A DNA stretch of 64,000 nucleotides from Pectobacterium actinidiae (GTDB lineage: Bacteria > Pseudomonadota > Gammaproteobacteria > Enterobacterales > Enterobacteriaceae): the NCBI RefSeq assembly GCF_000803315.1, contig NZ_JRMH01000002.1, positions 248,001-312,000 on the forward strand. Direction: 5' to 3'. Made by a program: the position numbers and the translations under genes. Positions 47,857 through 57,788 of this stretch are shown in pieces. The stretch's first letter is position 1; every line of letters starts with the position of its first letter. The notes under the pieces are model-generated. The model was not told where the DNA came from and made no database searches. It saw only the letters and a program-made list of their open reading frames with translations.

Positions 47857-49401
47857 TTAACCCGCTAAAAAGAAGCGGAACGCTGGGTTATGGGTTTCGT
47901 CGTGGCATTCATAGCCCAGCGCCTGCAAGTGTTGCTCGAATTCCCGATCGCCCGCATCCAGTTCGAACGCAGCCAACACGCGACCAAAATCCGTGCCGTG
48001 GCTGCGGTAATGGAACAGCGAAATATTCCAGTGCGTCCCCAGCGTATGCAGAAATTTCAGTAACGCACCGGGTGATTCTGGGAACTCAAAGCTGTACAAC
48101 CGTTCCTGTAACGGTTTGGAAGGGCGTCCGCCAACCATATAGCGAACGTGCAATTTCGCCATTTCATCATCGGACAAATCCACCACTTCATAACCATCCG
48201 CAGACAGCTCGGCGATAATCTCCTGCCGTTCCGCATAGCCGCGCGTCAGACGCACGCCGACAAAAATGCAGGCATCTTTGGCATCCGCGTAGCGATAATT
48301 GAACTCGGTGACGGAACGTCCCCCTAACAGCTGGCAAAACTTCAGGAAGCTGCCCTGTTTCTCGGGGATCGTCACGGCCAGCAAGGCTTCGCGCTGTTCA
48401 CCCAGCTCGCAGCGCTCGGAAACATAACGTAACCCGTGGAAGTTGACGTTCGCACCAGACAGAATATGCGCCAGACGCTCACCCTGAATCTGATGCTGTT
48501 GGATGTATTTTTTCATCCCCGCCAGCGCCAGTGCACCCGACGGCTCGGCAATCGCACGGACATCCTCAAACAGATCTTTCACTGCCGCACAGATGGCATC
48601 GCTGTCGACGGTAATCACATCATCCAGATATTCCCGACACAGGCGAAAAGTCTCATCGCCGATGCGTTTCACCGCCACACCTTCGGCAAACAGCCCAACA
48701 CGCGCCAGATCGACCGGTTGCCCGGCATCTAGCGCCGCGCGCAGACAGGCAGAATCTTCCGCTTCCACACCGATCACCTGAATCTGCGGCATCAGCTGTT
48801 TGATCAGTACGGCAACACCTGCCGCCAAGCCACCACCGCCGACCGGTACAAACACGCGATCCAGATGCGCATCTTGCTGTAGTAATTCCAGCGCCAGCGT
48901 ACCCTGTCCAGCAATCACCGCGGGATGATCGAACGGCGGCAGAAAGGTCATATGTTGCTGCTGTGACAGCTCAATAGCTTTAGCCTTGGCTTCATCAAAG
49001 TTAGCGCCGTGTAGCAGCACTTCGCCGCCAAAACCACGCACCGCGTCCACCTTGATATCAGCCGTCGCCACGGGCATCACAATCAGCGATTTAATCCCCA
49101 GCTTGCTGGAAGAGAGCGCAACACCTTGCGCATGGTTACCGGCTGACGCCGTTACCACACCGTGTGATTTTTGCTCATCGCTCAAACCGGCCATCATCGC
49201 GTACGCGCCACGCAGCTTGAAGCTGTGCACCGCGTGCCTGTCTTCACGTTTTACCAGAATGACATTACCCAGCCGCGAAGAGATCTTTTCCATCTTCTCC
49301 AGCGGTGTAACCTGCGTGATTTCATACACTGGCGATCGCAAGATCGCCCGCAGGTACTCCGCGCCCCCCGGCGCGGCAGGAAGAGGTTGTGACACAGCCA
49401 T
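47857..49401 (-). CDS. ilvA: Threonine ammonia-lyase, biosynthetic (IlvA)
   Basis: A 514-residue PLP enzyme that deaminates threonine to 2-oxobutyrate, committing it to isoleucine. The PLP lysine is in KREDRHAVHSFKLRGAYAMM, and the PLP phosphate-binding glycines are in VFVPVGGGGLAAGVAVLI. Two C-terminal ACT-like regulatory repeats follow, which bind isoleucine and valine. ATG 49401 has GGGAGG 9 bases upstream and gives MAVSQPLPAAPGG, equal in length to E. coli IlvA; ATG 49407 also overlaps the ilvD stop (TAATG). It is the last gene of the ilv operon. Confidence 0.96.
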   Translation of the reverse strand: MAVSQPLPAAPGGAEYLRAILRSPVYEITQVTPLEKMEKISSRLGNVILVKREDRHAVHSFKLRGAYAMMAGLSDEQKSHGVVTASAGNHAQGVALSSSKLGIKSLIVMPVATADIKVDAVRGFGGEVLLHGANFDEAKAKAIELSQQQHMTFLPPFDHPAVIAGQGTLALELLQQDAHLDRVFVPVGGGGLAAGVAVLIKQLMPQIQVIGVEAEDSACLRAALDAGQPVDLARVGLFAEGVAVKRIGDETFRLCREYLDDVITVDSDAICAAVKDLFEDVRAIAEPSGALALAGMKKYIQQHQIQGERLAHILSGANVNFHGLRYVSERCELGEQREALLAVTIPEKQGSFLKFCQLLGGRSVTEFNYRYADAKDACIFVGVRLTRGYAERQEIIAELSADGYEVVDLSDDEMAKLHVRYMVGGRPSKPLQERLYSFEFPESPGALLKFLHTLGTHWNISLFHYRSHGTDFGRVLAAFELDAGDREFEQHLQALGYECHDETHNPAFRFFLAG

Positions 49402-49406
49402 CAGCA

Positions 49407-51257
49407 TTAGCCTCCCAGCTTGCTTTTATCCCGCACAGCGCCTTTATCCGCGCTGGTTGCCAGGCTAGCGTACGCACGCAGTGCAAAAGACACCTGACGT
49501 TCACGATTATGTGGCGTCCAGGCCTGTTCGCCTCTCGCCTCTTCCGCTGCGCGGCGGCTCGCCAACTCAGCATCATCCAGAACCAGCGCAATGCTGCGGT
49601 TCGGAATATCAATCGCGATAGTGTCGCCGTCCTGTACTAAAGCAATGGTGCCGCCGCTGGCCGCTTCAGGAGAGGCATGGCCGATAGACAGGCCAGACGT
49701 GCCGCCGGAGAAGCGTCCATCGGTAATCAGCGCACAGCTTTTACCCAGCCCCATCGATTTCAGGTAGGTGGTCGGATACAGCATTTCCTGCATTCCCGGC
49801 CCACCTTTCGGCCCTTCGTAACGGATCACAACCACATCACCCGCTACAACTTTCCCGCCCAGAATAGCCTCTACCGCATCATCCTGGCTTTCATACACTT
49901 TCGCCGGACCGCGGAATACCAGACTGCCTTCATCCACGCCTGCGGTTTTCACGATACAGCCATTTTCTGCCAGATTGCCGTACAGCACGGCCAGACCGCC
50001 ATCCTGACTATAGGCAAACTCACGGGAACGAATACAACCTTCCTGACGATCGGTATCCAGTGAATCCCAACGACAATCCTGCGAGAATGCTTTGGTCGTA
50101 CGGATACCCGCCGGACCGGCGGAATACATGCTTTTCACGCTTTCATCCTGCGTCAGCATGACGTCATAGGCTTCCAGCGTTTCTGGCAACGTTTTGCCCA
50201 GCACGTTATTAACTTCACGGTTCAGCAGGCCAGCCCTATCCAGTTCGCCCAGAATACCGATCACGCCGCCAGCACGGTGTACGTCTTCCATATGGTATTT
50301 CTGTGTACTTGGTGCCACCTTACACAGATGCGGAACCTGACGTGACAGTCTGTCGATATCAGTCATCGTGAAGTCCACTTCACCTTCCTGCGCCGCTGCC
50401 AGCAGGTGCAATACGGTATTGGTGGAACCGCCCATTGCGATATCCAGAATCATGGCGTTTTCAAATGCGGCTTTATTCGCGATGTTGCGCGGCAATACGT
50501 TCTCATCATCCTGTTCGTAGTAACGCTTCGCCAGACCGACAATGCGTTTGCCTGCATTCAGGAACAACTGTTTACGGTCGGCGTGCGTCGCCAACAGCGA
50601 ACCGTTGCCCGGCTGAGACAGACCCAGCGCTTCGGTCAGGCAGTTCATGGAGTTAGCGGTAAACATACCGGAACAGGAGCCGCAGGTCGGGCAGGCAGAA
50701 CGTTCCACCTGTTCGCTCTGCTGATCGGAGACTTTAGGATCCGCGCCCTGAATCATCGCATCCACCAAATCCAGCTTGATGATCTGATCGGATAATTTGG
50801 TTTTCCCAGCTTCCATCGGGCCGCCGGACACGAAAATCACCGGAATATTCAGACGCAGCGACGCCATTAACATTCCTGGGGTGATTTTGTCGCAGTTGGA
50901 AATACACACCATTGCATCCGCACAGTGGGCATTGACCATGTATTCAACGGAGTCGGCGATCAGTTCACGGGAAGGCAGGGAATAGAGCATACCGCCGTGC
51001 CCCATCGCGATACCGTCGTCCACCGCAATGGTGTTAAATTCTTTCGCGACACCGCCGGAGGCTTCTATCTGCTCGGCAACCAGTTTACCCAGATCGCGCA
51101 AGTGAACATGGCCGGGCACAAATTGGGTGAAGGAGTTGACCACCGCGATAATCGGTTTACCAAAATCGTCGTCGGTCATCCCGGTGGCGCGCCACAAGGC
51201 TCGGGCACCGGCCATATTACGGCCGTGAGTGGTTGTGGCTGAACGGTACTTAGGCAT
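49407..51257 (-). CDS. ilvD: Dihydroxy-acid dehydratase (IlvD)
   Basis: A 616-residue iron-sulfur dehydratase that makes 2-oxo-3-methylvalerate and 2-oxoisovalerate. Cluster ligands include the Cys in [15 protein letters not shown] and in [19 protein letters not shown], and the C-terminal [23 protein letters not shown] is conserved. It overlaps ilvA slightly and follows ilvE by 69 bp. Confidence 0.97.
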   Translation of the reverse strand: MPKYRSATTTHGRNMAGARALWRATGMTDDDFGKPIIAVVNSFTQFVPGHVHLRDLGKLVAEQIEASGGVAKEFNTIAVDDGIAMGHGGMLYSLPSRELIADSVEYMVNAHCADAMVCISNCDKITPGMLMASLRLNIPVIFVSGGPMEAGKTKLSDQIIKLDLVDAMIQGADPKVSDQQSEQVERSACPTCGSCSGMFTANSMNCLTEALGLSQPGNGSLLATHADRKQLFLNAGKRIVGLAKRYYEQDDENVLPRNIANKAAFENAMILDIAMGGSTNTVLHLLAAAQEGEVDFTMTDIDRLSRQVPHLCKVAPSTQKYHMEDVHRAGGVIGILGELDRAGLLNREVNNVLGKTLPETLEAYDVMLTQDESVKSMYSAGPAGIRTTKAFSQDCRWDSLDTDRQEGCIRSREFAYSQDGGLAVLYGNLAENGCIVKTAGVDEGSLVFRGPAKVYESQDDAVEAILGGKVVAGDVVVIRYEGPKGGPGMQEMLYPTTYLKSMGLGKSCALITDGRFSGGTSGLSIGHASPEAASGGTIALVQDGDTIAIDIPNRSIALVLDDAELASRRAAEEARGEQAWTPHNRERQVSFALRAYASLATSADKGAVRDKSKLGG

Positions 51258-51326
51258 GCTCTGTTACTCCAAAAATTACGAATTTGGCGATGACGGAACG
51301 CGTCACCGCCTGACTGTCTTGATTGA

Positions 51327-52253
51327 TTACTGATTTATCGGATCCAACCAGCCCCATTTATCTTCGGTTTCACCGGTAAAGAGGCCAAAGAACGCCTGCT
51401 GCAAGGCTTTGGTGACCGGGCCGCGTTTGCCAATACCAACCTGAATGCCGTCGACGCTGCGCACTGGGGTAATTTCTGCCGCAGTACCAGACATAAAGAC
51501 TTCATCGGCCAGATACAGTGACTCGCGGGATAGCACCTGCTCACGCACTTCATATCCTGCATCTTTCGCCAGTTTGATGATAGCGTCACGCGTAATGCCT
51601 GGCAGCGCCGAAGAAGTAAACGGCGGCGTGAAAATAATACCGTCCTTCACTTCAAACAAGTTCTCACCCGCACCTTCGGAAACATAGCCATGGACATCCA
51701 ACGCGATCCCCTCCTGATAGCCGTGGCGACGCGCTTCGCTACCCACCAGCAGGGAGGACAGATAGTTACCACCCGCTTTTGCGGCGGTTGGAATGGTATT
51801 CGCCGCCACGCGATTCCAGGACGACACCATCGCATCAATGCCGGCTTCCAGCGCTTCTTCACCCAGATACGCGCCCCATGGGAACGCCGCAATGATCACA
51901 TCGGTTTGATAACCTTCTGGTGGGTTAACACCCATACCCACATCACCAATGAACACCAGTGGACGAATATAGGCGCTGGTCAGGTTATTTTTACGCAGCG
52001 TTTCACGGCAGGCTTCCATCAGTTCATCTACGCTTTGCGCGACGGGCATACGGTAAATTTTTGCCGAATCACGCAGGCGCTGCATGTGCTCACGGTGACG
52101 AAAAACTACCGGACCCTTATGTGAATTGTAGCAACGAACACCTTCAAAGACGGAGGTGCCATAATGCAGGGCATGCGACATGACGTGTACTTTTGCTTCA
52201 GCCCATGGAACCATCTCGCCATTGAACCAAATGTAGTCCGCTTTTTTTGTCAT
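51327..52253 (-). CDS. ilvE: Branched-chain amino-acid aminotransferase (IlvE)
   Basis: A 308-residue class IV PLP aminotransferase that makes valine, leucine and isoleucine with glutamate. It begins MTKKADYIWFNGEMVPWAEAKVHVMSHALHYGTSVFEGVRCY, the standard start. The PLP lysine is in TAAKAGGNYLSSLL and the EGAGENLF segment supports cofactor binding. The length matches E. coli IlvE. It follows ilvM by 25 bp. Confidence 0.96.
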   Translation of the reverse strand: MTKKADYIWFNGEMVPWAEAKVHVMSHALHYGTSVFEGVRCYNSHKGPVVFRHREHMQRLRDSAKIYRMPVAQSVDELMEACRETLRKNNLTSAYIRPLVFIGDVGMGVNPPEGYQTDVIIAAFPWGAYLGEEALEAGIDAMVSSWNRVAANTIPTAAKAGGNYLSSLLVGSEARRHGYQEGIALDVHGYVSEGAGENLFEVKDGIIFTPPFTSSALPGITRDAIIKLAKDAGYEVREQVLSRESLYLADEVFMSGTAAEITPVRSVDGIQVGIGKRGPVTKALQQAFFGLFTGETEDKWGWLDPINQ

Positions 52254-52278
52254 TCTTCTTTTTCCTTACTCTTTTGCG

Positions 52279-52539
52279 TTAGGCGCTGATCTGCTGTGAT
52301 GTCGTCATCGGTTGAATGTCAACGCAGGCAATATCCAACAGCTTGCTCAATTGCGTTGACAATAAATCCACCGAACGATGGCTGGCAACGGTCAGTTCAA
52401 TATTAATGTGATCGGTATTGGTGGTTTGCACCATATTCATCGCGCAGACTTTAAAGCCGCGATGGCGGGTAACACGCAATACACGCTCCAGAACCTCGGG
52501 ACGAAAGCGCGCCTGAATCGAAAGTTGATGGTGTGTCAT
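52279..52539 (-). CDS. ilvM: Acetolactate synthase II small subunit (IlvM)
   Basis: An 86-residue ACT-domain regulatory subunit. The sequence MTHHQLSIQARFRPEVLERVLRVTRHRGFKVCAMNM matches the E. coli IlvM start closely, and INIELTVASHRSVDLLSTQL is the ACT core. ATG 52539 follows a GGAGATAAC ribosome site; an upstream in-frame start at 52578 would read out of the family. It partners IlvG. Confidence 0.94.
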   Translation of the reverse strand: MTHHQLSIQARFRPEVLERVLRVTRHRGFKVCAMNMVQTTNTDHINIELTVASHRSVDLLSTQLSKLLDIACVDIQPMTTSQQISA

Positions 52540-52596
52540 TCTGTTATCTCCAGCACTTATTCTGTGTAAGTCGGCCATTGTTTGATGTTGTCGGGC

Positions 52597-54243
52597 TTAT
52601 TCGGTTTTATCGAGCATCGTTTCGTTACCCGCACCCGGCGGAACCAGCGGCCAGACGTTTTCGTATTCATCGATCGATACGTGAAGTAAATAGGGTCCTT
52701 CGCTGTTAAACAGAGCGTCCAGCGCGGCATCAATTTGATCTTTACGGGTGATGCGCTGGCCGGGGATATCAAACGCGCTTGCCAGCGTTAGGAAATCAGG
52801 ATTATCAGAGAGATCGGTTTCACTATAGCGTTCATCAAAGAATAACTGCTGCCACTGACGTACCATACCTAACCGCTGGTTATCCAGCAGCACGATCTTC
52901 AACGGCAGCCGTTTTCGTTTGATGGTGCCCAGTTCCTGAACGTTCATCATGAAAGAACCGTCGCCGGAAATGCAGATAACCATGTCGTCCGGACGCGCAA
53001 CCTGTGCACCGACCGCAGCCGGTACGCCGAAGCCCATCGTGCCGAGGCCGCTGGAGGTGATGAAATTCTCAGGACGACTGAACGTCATATGTTGTGCGGC
53101 CCACATCTGGTGCTGACCCACATCAGTCGTGACCACAGTATCCGCATCCATTCGTTCGGAGATCGTTTTCAGCAGCGCAGGCGCATAAATCGCCTGACCG
53201 GGATGATCATAACGCCACGGGTATTCCGCCTTCATCATGCTCGCCTGCTGGCGCCACGCACTGACATTCAGCGGCTGTTGCAGCGCGGGTAATATTGCTT
53301 TCAGATCGCCTTGCAACGCGACATTTGCATGACGCAATTTGCTCAGTTCTGCTGGGTCGATGTCCATGTGAATCACGCTGGCATGAGGCGCGAAGGCGTT
53401 CAGTTTGCCAGTCACGCGGTCATCAAAACGCGCCCCGACCGCGATTAACAAATCGCATTCCTGCACAATCAGGTTCGCCGCCTTCGTGCCGTGCATACCA
53501 ATCATACCGAGATAATAGGGATGATTGGCATCCACGGCACCCAGCCCTTTCAGGGTAGAAACAGAAGGGATATCCGTTACGTTCAGGAATTCCCGTAGTG
53601 CCGGAACCGCATTCGCCATGCCGACCCCACCGCCAACGTACAGCACTGGTTTTTGCGCTTTCGCCAACAGGGCACTCGCCTGTGCAATATCTTGCTCGGG
53701 GAAATCGACATCGTTAGCAACGGGCGCAAAATTCGGCGTGAAATCACCTACCGCCAGCTGAATATCTTTAGGAATATCGACCAGAACAGGGCCAGGGCGA
53801 CCGCTGTTGGCAATCGCGAACGCTTCTGCCATCACTTCCGGCAGTGATTCGAGAGACTCAACCAGAAAACTGTGTTTCGTACAGGCCAGCGACAGCCCCA
53901 GCACGTCGATCTCCTGAAAAGCATCGGTGCCAATCAGCGCCGATCCCACCTGCCCAGTTATCGCGACCACAGGGACAGAATCCAGCAGCGCATCGGCCAA
54001 ACCGGTGATCAGGTTCGTTGCTCCTGGACCCGATGTCGCAATGCAGACGCCCACGTTGCCCGTGGAGCGGGCATAGCCAATCGCCGCCATCGCCGCGCCT
54101 TGCTCGTGGCGACACAGCAGGTGTTTAACGCCGCCGTCATAAAGTGCATCATAGACTGGCATTATCGCGCCCCCCGGATAACCAAAAACGGTTTCCACTC
54201 CCTGCGCTCGCAACGCTTGAACCACCCACTGTGCTCCATTCAT
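52597..54243 (-). CDS. ilvG: Acetolactate synthase II large subunit (IlvG)
   Basis: A 548-residue thiamine-diphosphate enzyme that condenses pyruvate into acetolactate or acetohydroxybutyrate. The active-site Glu lies in [18 protein letters not shown], and the ThDP-binding [29 protein letters not shown] motif is near the C-terminus. The frame is open throughout, unlike E. coli K-12 where ilvG is frameshifted, so this strain should have valine-resistant AHAS II. It is the first structural gene after the ilvL attenuator. Confidence 0.97.
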   Translation of the reverse strand: MNGAQWVVQALRAQGVETVFGYPGGAIMPVYDALYDGGVKHLLCRHEQGAAMAAIGYARSTGNVGVCIATSGPGATNLITGLADALLDSVPVVAITGQVGSALIGTDAFQEIDVLGLSLACTKHSFLVESLESLPEVMAEAFAIANSGRPGPVLVDIPKDIQLAVGDFTPNFAPVANDVDFPEQDIAQASALLAKAQKPVLYVGGGVGMANAVPALREFLNVTDIPSVSTLKGLGAVDANHPYYLGMIGMHGTKAANLIVQECDLLIAVGARFDDRVTGKLNAFAPHASVIHMDIDPAELSKLRHANVALQGDLKAILPALQQPLNVSAWRQQASMMKAEYPWRYDHPGQAIYAPALLKTISERMDADTVVTTDVGQHQMWAAQHMTFSRPENFITSSGLGTMGFGVPAAVGAQVARPDDMVICISGDGSFMMNVQELGTIKRKRLPLKIVLLDNQRLGMVRQWQQLFFDERYSETDLSDNPDFLTLASAFDIPGQRITRKDQIDAALDALFNSEGPYLLHVSIDEYENVWPLVPPGAGNETMLDKTE

Positions 54244-54330
54244 AGTTATTTCCCCGACATCTTATGGGAATAACAGAATTTTATGCTGATGTTCATTTTC
54301 TGTTCCTTTCCGTTATAGATTGCGCCCAAC

Positions 54331-54363
54331 AAAAAACCCCCGACCTTTCGGTGCGGGGGTTTT
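54331..54363 (-). terminator. ilv operon attenuator
   Basis: On the minus strand a GC-rich stem (CCCCCG paired with CGGGGG, extended by A-T pairs and an inner ACC/GGT) with a TTTC loop is followed by a T-run. It lies between the ilvL leader peptide gene and ilvG and is the conditional terminator of attenuation. Confidence 0.9.
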
Positions 54364-54383
54364 CTTGAATTAGGCCTTGATTT

Positions 54384-54482
54384 CTAAGCCATTCTTCGTC
54401 CAAGTGCAGCCCCGCACGGTGGGATAATAATCACCACCACGCTAATCACGACTAGGCTAATCACTAGGGATAGGGCTTTCAT
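54384..54482 (-). CDS. ilvL: ilvGMEDA operon leader peptide IlvL
   Basis: A 32-residue leader peptide: it begins MKALSLVISLVVISVVVI and ends with IIPPCGAALGRRMA. Fifteen of 32 residues are Leu, Val or Ile, and the first three Leu codons are all CTA. The pattern matches the E. coli ilvL peptide. When charged branched-chain tRNAs are scarce, ribosome stalling here lets the transcript read through the attenuator at 54331-54363. The gene is too short for most ORF finders. Confidence 0.93.
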   Translation of the reverse strand: MKALSLVISLVVISVVVIIIPPCGAALGRRMA

Positions 54483-54524
54483 AATAGGTTGTTCATTAAT
54501 CTTCTGTCGAACGAATACCTACAG

Positions 54525-54553
54525 AGTTATCACAGTAAGACATGGCCTGACAA
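54525..54553 (-). promoter_or_regulatory. Candidate ilv operon promoter
   Basis: On the minus strand TTGTCA is followed after 16 bases by GATAAC, preceded by TG (extended -10). It lies about 43 bases before the ilvL start codon, the expected distance. The remaining gap up to comM (54554-54889) contains no clear gene; an inverted CCCGTA/TACGGG pair lies near 54573-54598. Confidence 0.5.
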
Positions 54554-54889
54554 CCATTTTTTTTCATTACCACCCGTAAGGATTACCTATGATACGGGAA
54601 AAAATACAACGTAATCATAAGGTAGAAGCACACCAAATTATTTTCACCCATTGGCGTAAAAATGAGCATTGTACAAGAAACGTGGCAGATAAAAATGGAA
54701 GTCCTCGATCGTCAGGTAGCGTTAAGCGATCGGTTCACCCTACATAATTGCGGCGCATCCCGCACAAATTTTATTCATTACTGCAACAGAGAATTATTTC
54801 ATGACACCGCTGCGCAGACTGGCGAAGACGGTCTCTACTTTTTCTTCCTTGCCAGACATGATGCAAATCATCAGCAAAGGGGAAATAGC

Positions 54890-56416
54890 ATGTCATTGGC
54901 AGTTACCTATACTCGGGCGATGATTGGTGTACAAGCACCGGACGTTTATATCGAAGTTCACATCAGCAGCGGGCTGCCGGCCCTAACACTGGTGGGCTTA
55001 CCAGAAACCACCGTCAAGGAAGCGCGCGATCGCGTGCGCAGCGCACTCATCAATTGCGGATTTACCTTTCCAGCAAAACGCATCACGGTCAATCTCGCCC
55101 CCGCAGACCTGCCAAAAGAAGGGGGACGCTACGATCTGCCGATTGCTCTGGCGATTCTGGCGGCCTCAGAACAAATTGATGGTGAAAAGCTCAGCCGTTA
55201 CGAGTTTCTTGGCGAACTCGGCCTGTCTGGCACCTTACGTGGCGTCAATGGCGCAATTCCCGCCGCATTGGAAGCCATAAAGTCAGGCCGCCAGCTTATC
55301 CTGCCAGATGATAATAAACGGGAGATGGCGCTGATACCGCAGGGTGAAGCGCTAATGGCCGGGCATTTGTTAGATGTGTGCGCGTTCCTCAGCGGGGAAG
55401 AAGAGTTGCTCAGTTGCTCTGACATCACACCGACCACGCAGTCAGAAGAAGATACGCTCGACTTGAAGGATATCATCGGTCAGGAGCAAGCTAAACGCGC
55501 GTTGGAAATCGCGGCGGCGGGCGGTCACAACCTGCTCTTGTTAGGGCCACCAGGAACAGGGAAAACCATGCTGGCGAGTCGATTAGGCAATCTGATGCCC
55601 CCACTAAGCGATGAGGAAGCGCTGGAAAGCGCCGCCATTAACAGCCTCATCAACATTGATGCCACCATGACACGCTGGCGAGCCAGACCGTTCAGAGCAC
55701 CGCATCATAGTTCTTCCATGGCTGCACTCGTGGGCGGAGGGTCGCTACCCAAACCCGGAGAAATCTCGCTCGCCCACAACGGCGTACTGTTTCTGGATGA
55801 ACTACCGGAGTTTGAACGGCGCGTTCTGGACTCGCTACGAGAGCCTCTGGAGTCCGGTGAAATTATCATCTCTCGCACGCGAGCCAAAGTATGTTACCCA
55901 GCACGCGTGCAGCTCGTTGCCGCAATGAATCCCAGTCCATCAGGACACTATCAGGGCATTCATAATCGATTGCCAGCACAACAAATACTGCGCTATCTCA
56001 GCAAACTTTCGGGTCCCTTTTTGGATCGCTTTGACCTTTCTATCGAAGTCCCTTTGCTGCCACCAGGGGTCTTATCTCAGCAGCATTATCAAGGCGAAAG
56101 CAGCGCAAAAATTCGCGAGCGCGTGCTGACAGCACGGCAAATACAGCTGAAACGAGCAAATAAAATCAACGCACTGCTCACTTCACGCGAAATAGAAAAA
56201 CACTGCGGATTGGAGATGGCTGATGCCGCCTATCTGGAAGAGGTGATGAACAAACTTGGCTTATCCGTACGCGCATGGCATAGGATATTGAAAGTCGCAC
56301 GCACGATCGCTGATCTCGGCGATCGGGACAACATAGAGAGAAAACACCTTGCCGAAGCGCTGAGCTATCGCTGTATGGATAGATTGCTCATCCAGCTCCA
56401 CAAAAGCCTTGAATAG
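54890..56416 (+). CDS. comM: ComM/YifB family branch-migration helicase
   Basis: A 508-residue AAA+ protein of the ComM/YifB family with an N-terminal Lon-like domain and a magnesium-chelatase-type ATPase domain. Walker A is GPPGTGKTM near residue 220, Walker B is VLFLDELPEF and the sensor region AAMNPSPSGHYQG. ComM extends branch migration during natural transformation in Vibrio; in enterics its role is less clear. ATG 54890 with AAAGGGG upstream is the family start; an in-frame extension to 54662 has no family similarity. Confidence 0.93.
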   Translation: MSLAVTYTRAMIGVQAPDVYIEVHISSGLPALTLVGLPETTVKEARDRVRSALINCGFTFPAKRITVNLAPADLPKEGGRYDLPIALAILAASEQIDGEKLSRYEFLGELGLSGTLRGVNGAIPAALEAIKSGRQLILPDDNKREMALIPQGEALMAGHLLDVCAFLSGEEELLSCSDITPTTQSEEDTLDLKDIIGQEQAKRALEIAAAGGHNLLLLGPPGTGKTMLASRLGNLMPPLSDEEALESAAINSLINIDATMTRWRARPFRAPHHSSSMAALVGGGSLPKPGEISLAHNGVLFLDELPEFERRVLDSLREPLESGEIIISRTRAKVCYPARVQLVAAMNPSPSGHYQGIHNRLPAQQILRYLSKLSGPFLDRFDLSIEVPLLPPGVLSQQHYQGESSAKIRERVLTARQIQLKRANKINALLTSREIEKHCGLEMADAAYLEEVMNKLGLSVRAWHRILKVARTIADLGDRDNIERKHLAEALSYRCMDRLLIQLHKSLE

Positions 56417-56479
56417 CGAGCGCGCTACATTGGTATTGGTTCACCACAAAAGGAAATGGGGCTAACGCCCCACCCTTAA

Positions 56480-56818
56480 TTAATCATCGCTTTCAGTGTA
56501 TTCTTCCACCGCGTCCATCTGCGGCTTACCACCAGACAACGTATGGAAGCGTTTAGGACGACGAATACGATCCAAATATTTGGACCAGATTTTTTCCAGT
56601 TCCGTTTCCGCTTTACGTTCGCCGCGACACATTGCAACAAACGATGTCTCTTCCTCAGTCACTGGTTCACGTTTACCCAAATCCAGCTCGTTAAACGCGT
56701 AACCGTGGCGTTCCAACAATTGTGCTTCTTTAATCGTAAAGTCGCCATGTCGGGAAAAACCACGCGGGTAGAACTTGTTATCAAAAAAACGATTAGTGGT
56801 AGAGAAGCTTTCTGCCAT
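56480..56818 (-). CDS. maoP: Macrodomain Ori organisation protein MaoP (YifE)
   Basis: A 112-residue protein identical in length and very similar to recalled E. coli YifE, beginning [42 protein letters not shown]. In E. coli MaoP acts with a nearby 17-bp site, maoS, to organise the Ori macrodomain. The ATG at 56818 matches the family; an upstream in-frame extension is not family sequence. The maoS-like site lies 38 bp upstream. Confidence 0.92.
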   Translation of the reverse strand: MAESFSTTNRFFDNKFYPRGFSRHGDFTIKEAQLLERHGYAFNELDLGKREPVTEEETSFVAMCRGERKAETELEKIWSKYLDRIRRPKRFHTLSGGKPQMDAVEEYTESDD

Positions 56819-56855
56819 CTTACACGCTCCTAATTCTTCTATGGTCGTGTTGTTT

Positions 56856-56872
56856 ATGGCGCGGAGTATTAG
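56856..56872 (-). promoter_or_regulatory. maoS: maoS-like macrodomain Ori site
   Basis: The minus strand reads CTAATACTCCGCGCCAT over these 17 bases, which is the E. coli maoS sequence as I remember it. It lies between maoP and hdfR, as in E. coli. The site and MaoP act as a pair. My memory of the exact site should be checked against the source. Confidence 0.7.
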
Positions 56873-56938
56873 ATAGGCTTGACATTGTGTAAAACAAAAC
56901 ATTTAAATCATTACGACAAAATTTTTTTGGAGATGGGC

Positions 56939-57766
56939 GTGGATACCGAATTACTAAAAACCTTTCTGGAAGTCAGCAGGACAAGACACTTTGGCCGTGC
57001 CGCCGAATCCCTGTATCTCACGCAGTCAGCAGTGAGTTTTCGGATTCGCCAGTTAGAGACACAGCTAGGTGCCAACCTGTTCACGCGCCATCGAAACAAT
57101 ATACGCCTGACGCCCGCTGGCGAACGGCTTCTGCCCTATGCTGAAAGCCTTATCGGTACCTGGCAGATCGCTAAAAAAGAGGTCGCACGCTCGCAGCAAC
57201 ACAGCCTGCTTTCTGTAGGAGCAACCGCGTCGCTCTGGGAAGCCTATCTGACCCCCTGGCTACAATCGCTGTATCAACAGCGCCCACTGCTCCAGCTAGA
57301 AGCGCGAATTGCCTTACGTCATTCGCTGGTAAAACAGCTCCATGAACGTCAGTTGGATCTATTGATTACGACCGAGCAACCCAAAATGGAAGAGTTGGCG
57401 AGCCAGCTGCTGGGCAATTTCTCCCTTTCGCTGTTTGCAGCAGAAGCACACCCACCCGGACAGGAACTGCCTTATATAAAATTAGAGTGGGGCGCAGACT
57501 TTCATCAGCAGGAACATCGCCTATTAGCCAGCGATCAGCTTCCCGTTTTGACCACAACATCAGCCCATTTGACCCGCCAACTGCTTGAAACAACGGGTGG
57601 CTGTGCATTTTTACCCAGCCATTGGTTACAAACCTATTCCAATCTGCGAATAGTCGGTGACAGTCAGCCTGTCGTGCGCCCGTTTTATGCCGTTTGGTTA
57701 CAAAACAGCGATCAGCAAACGATGATTCGTCAATTGCTGAAAACGCCTATTCTGATTCATTCATGA
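56939..57766 (+). CDS. hdfR: LysR-type regulator HdfR
   Basis: A 275-residue LysR-family regulator. The helix-turn-helix [43 protein letters not shown] matches E. coli HdfR, a repressor of flhDC. The start is the GTG at 56939: GGAG lies 6 bases before it, while the ATG at 56933 touches the same GGAG and the ATG at 56879 lacks one. It is divergent from maoP, as in E. coli, and converges on the sugar transporter operon. Confidence 0.93.
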   Translation: MDTELLKTFLEVSRTRHFGRAAESLYLTQSAVSFRIRQLETQLGANLFTRHRNNIRLTPAGERLLPYAESLIGTWQIAKKEVARSQQHSLLSVGATASLWEAYLTPWLQSLYQQRPLLQLEARIALRHSLVKQLHERQLDLLITTEQPKMEELASQLLGNFSLSLFAAEAHPPGQELPYIKLEWGADFHQQEHRLLASDQLPVLTTTSAHLTRQLLETTGGCAFLPSHWLQTYSNLRIVGDSQPVVRPFYAVWLQNSDQQTMIRQLLKTPILIHS

Positions 57767-57788
57767 CCTATTTTTGCTCACATCTGAC

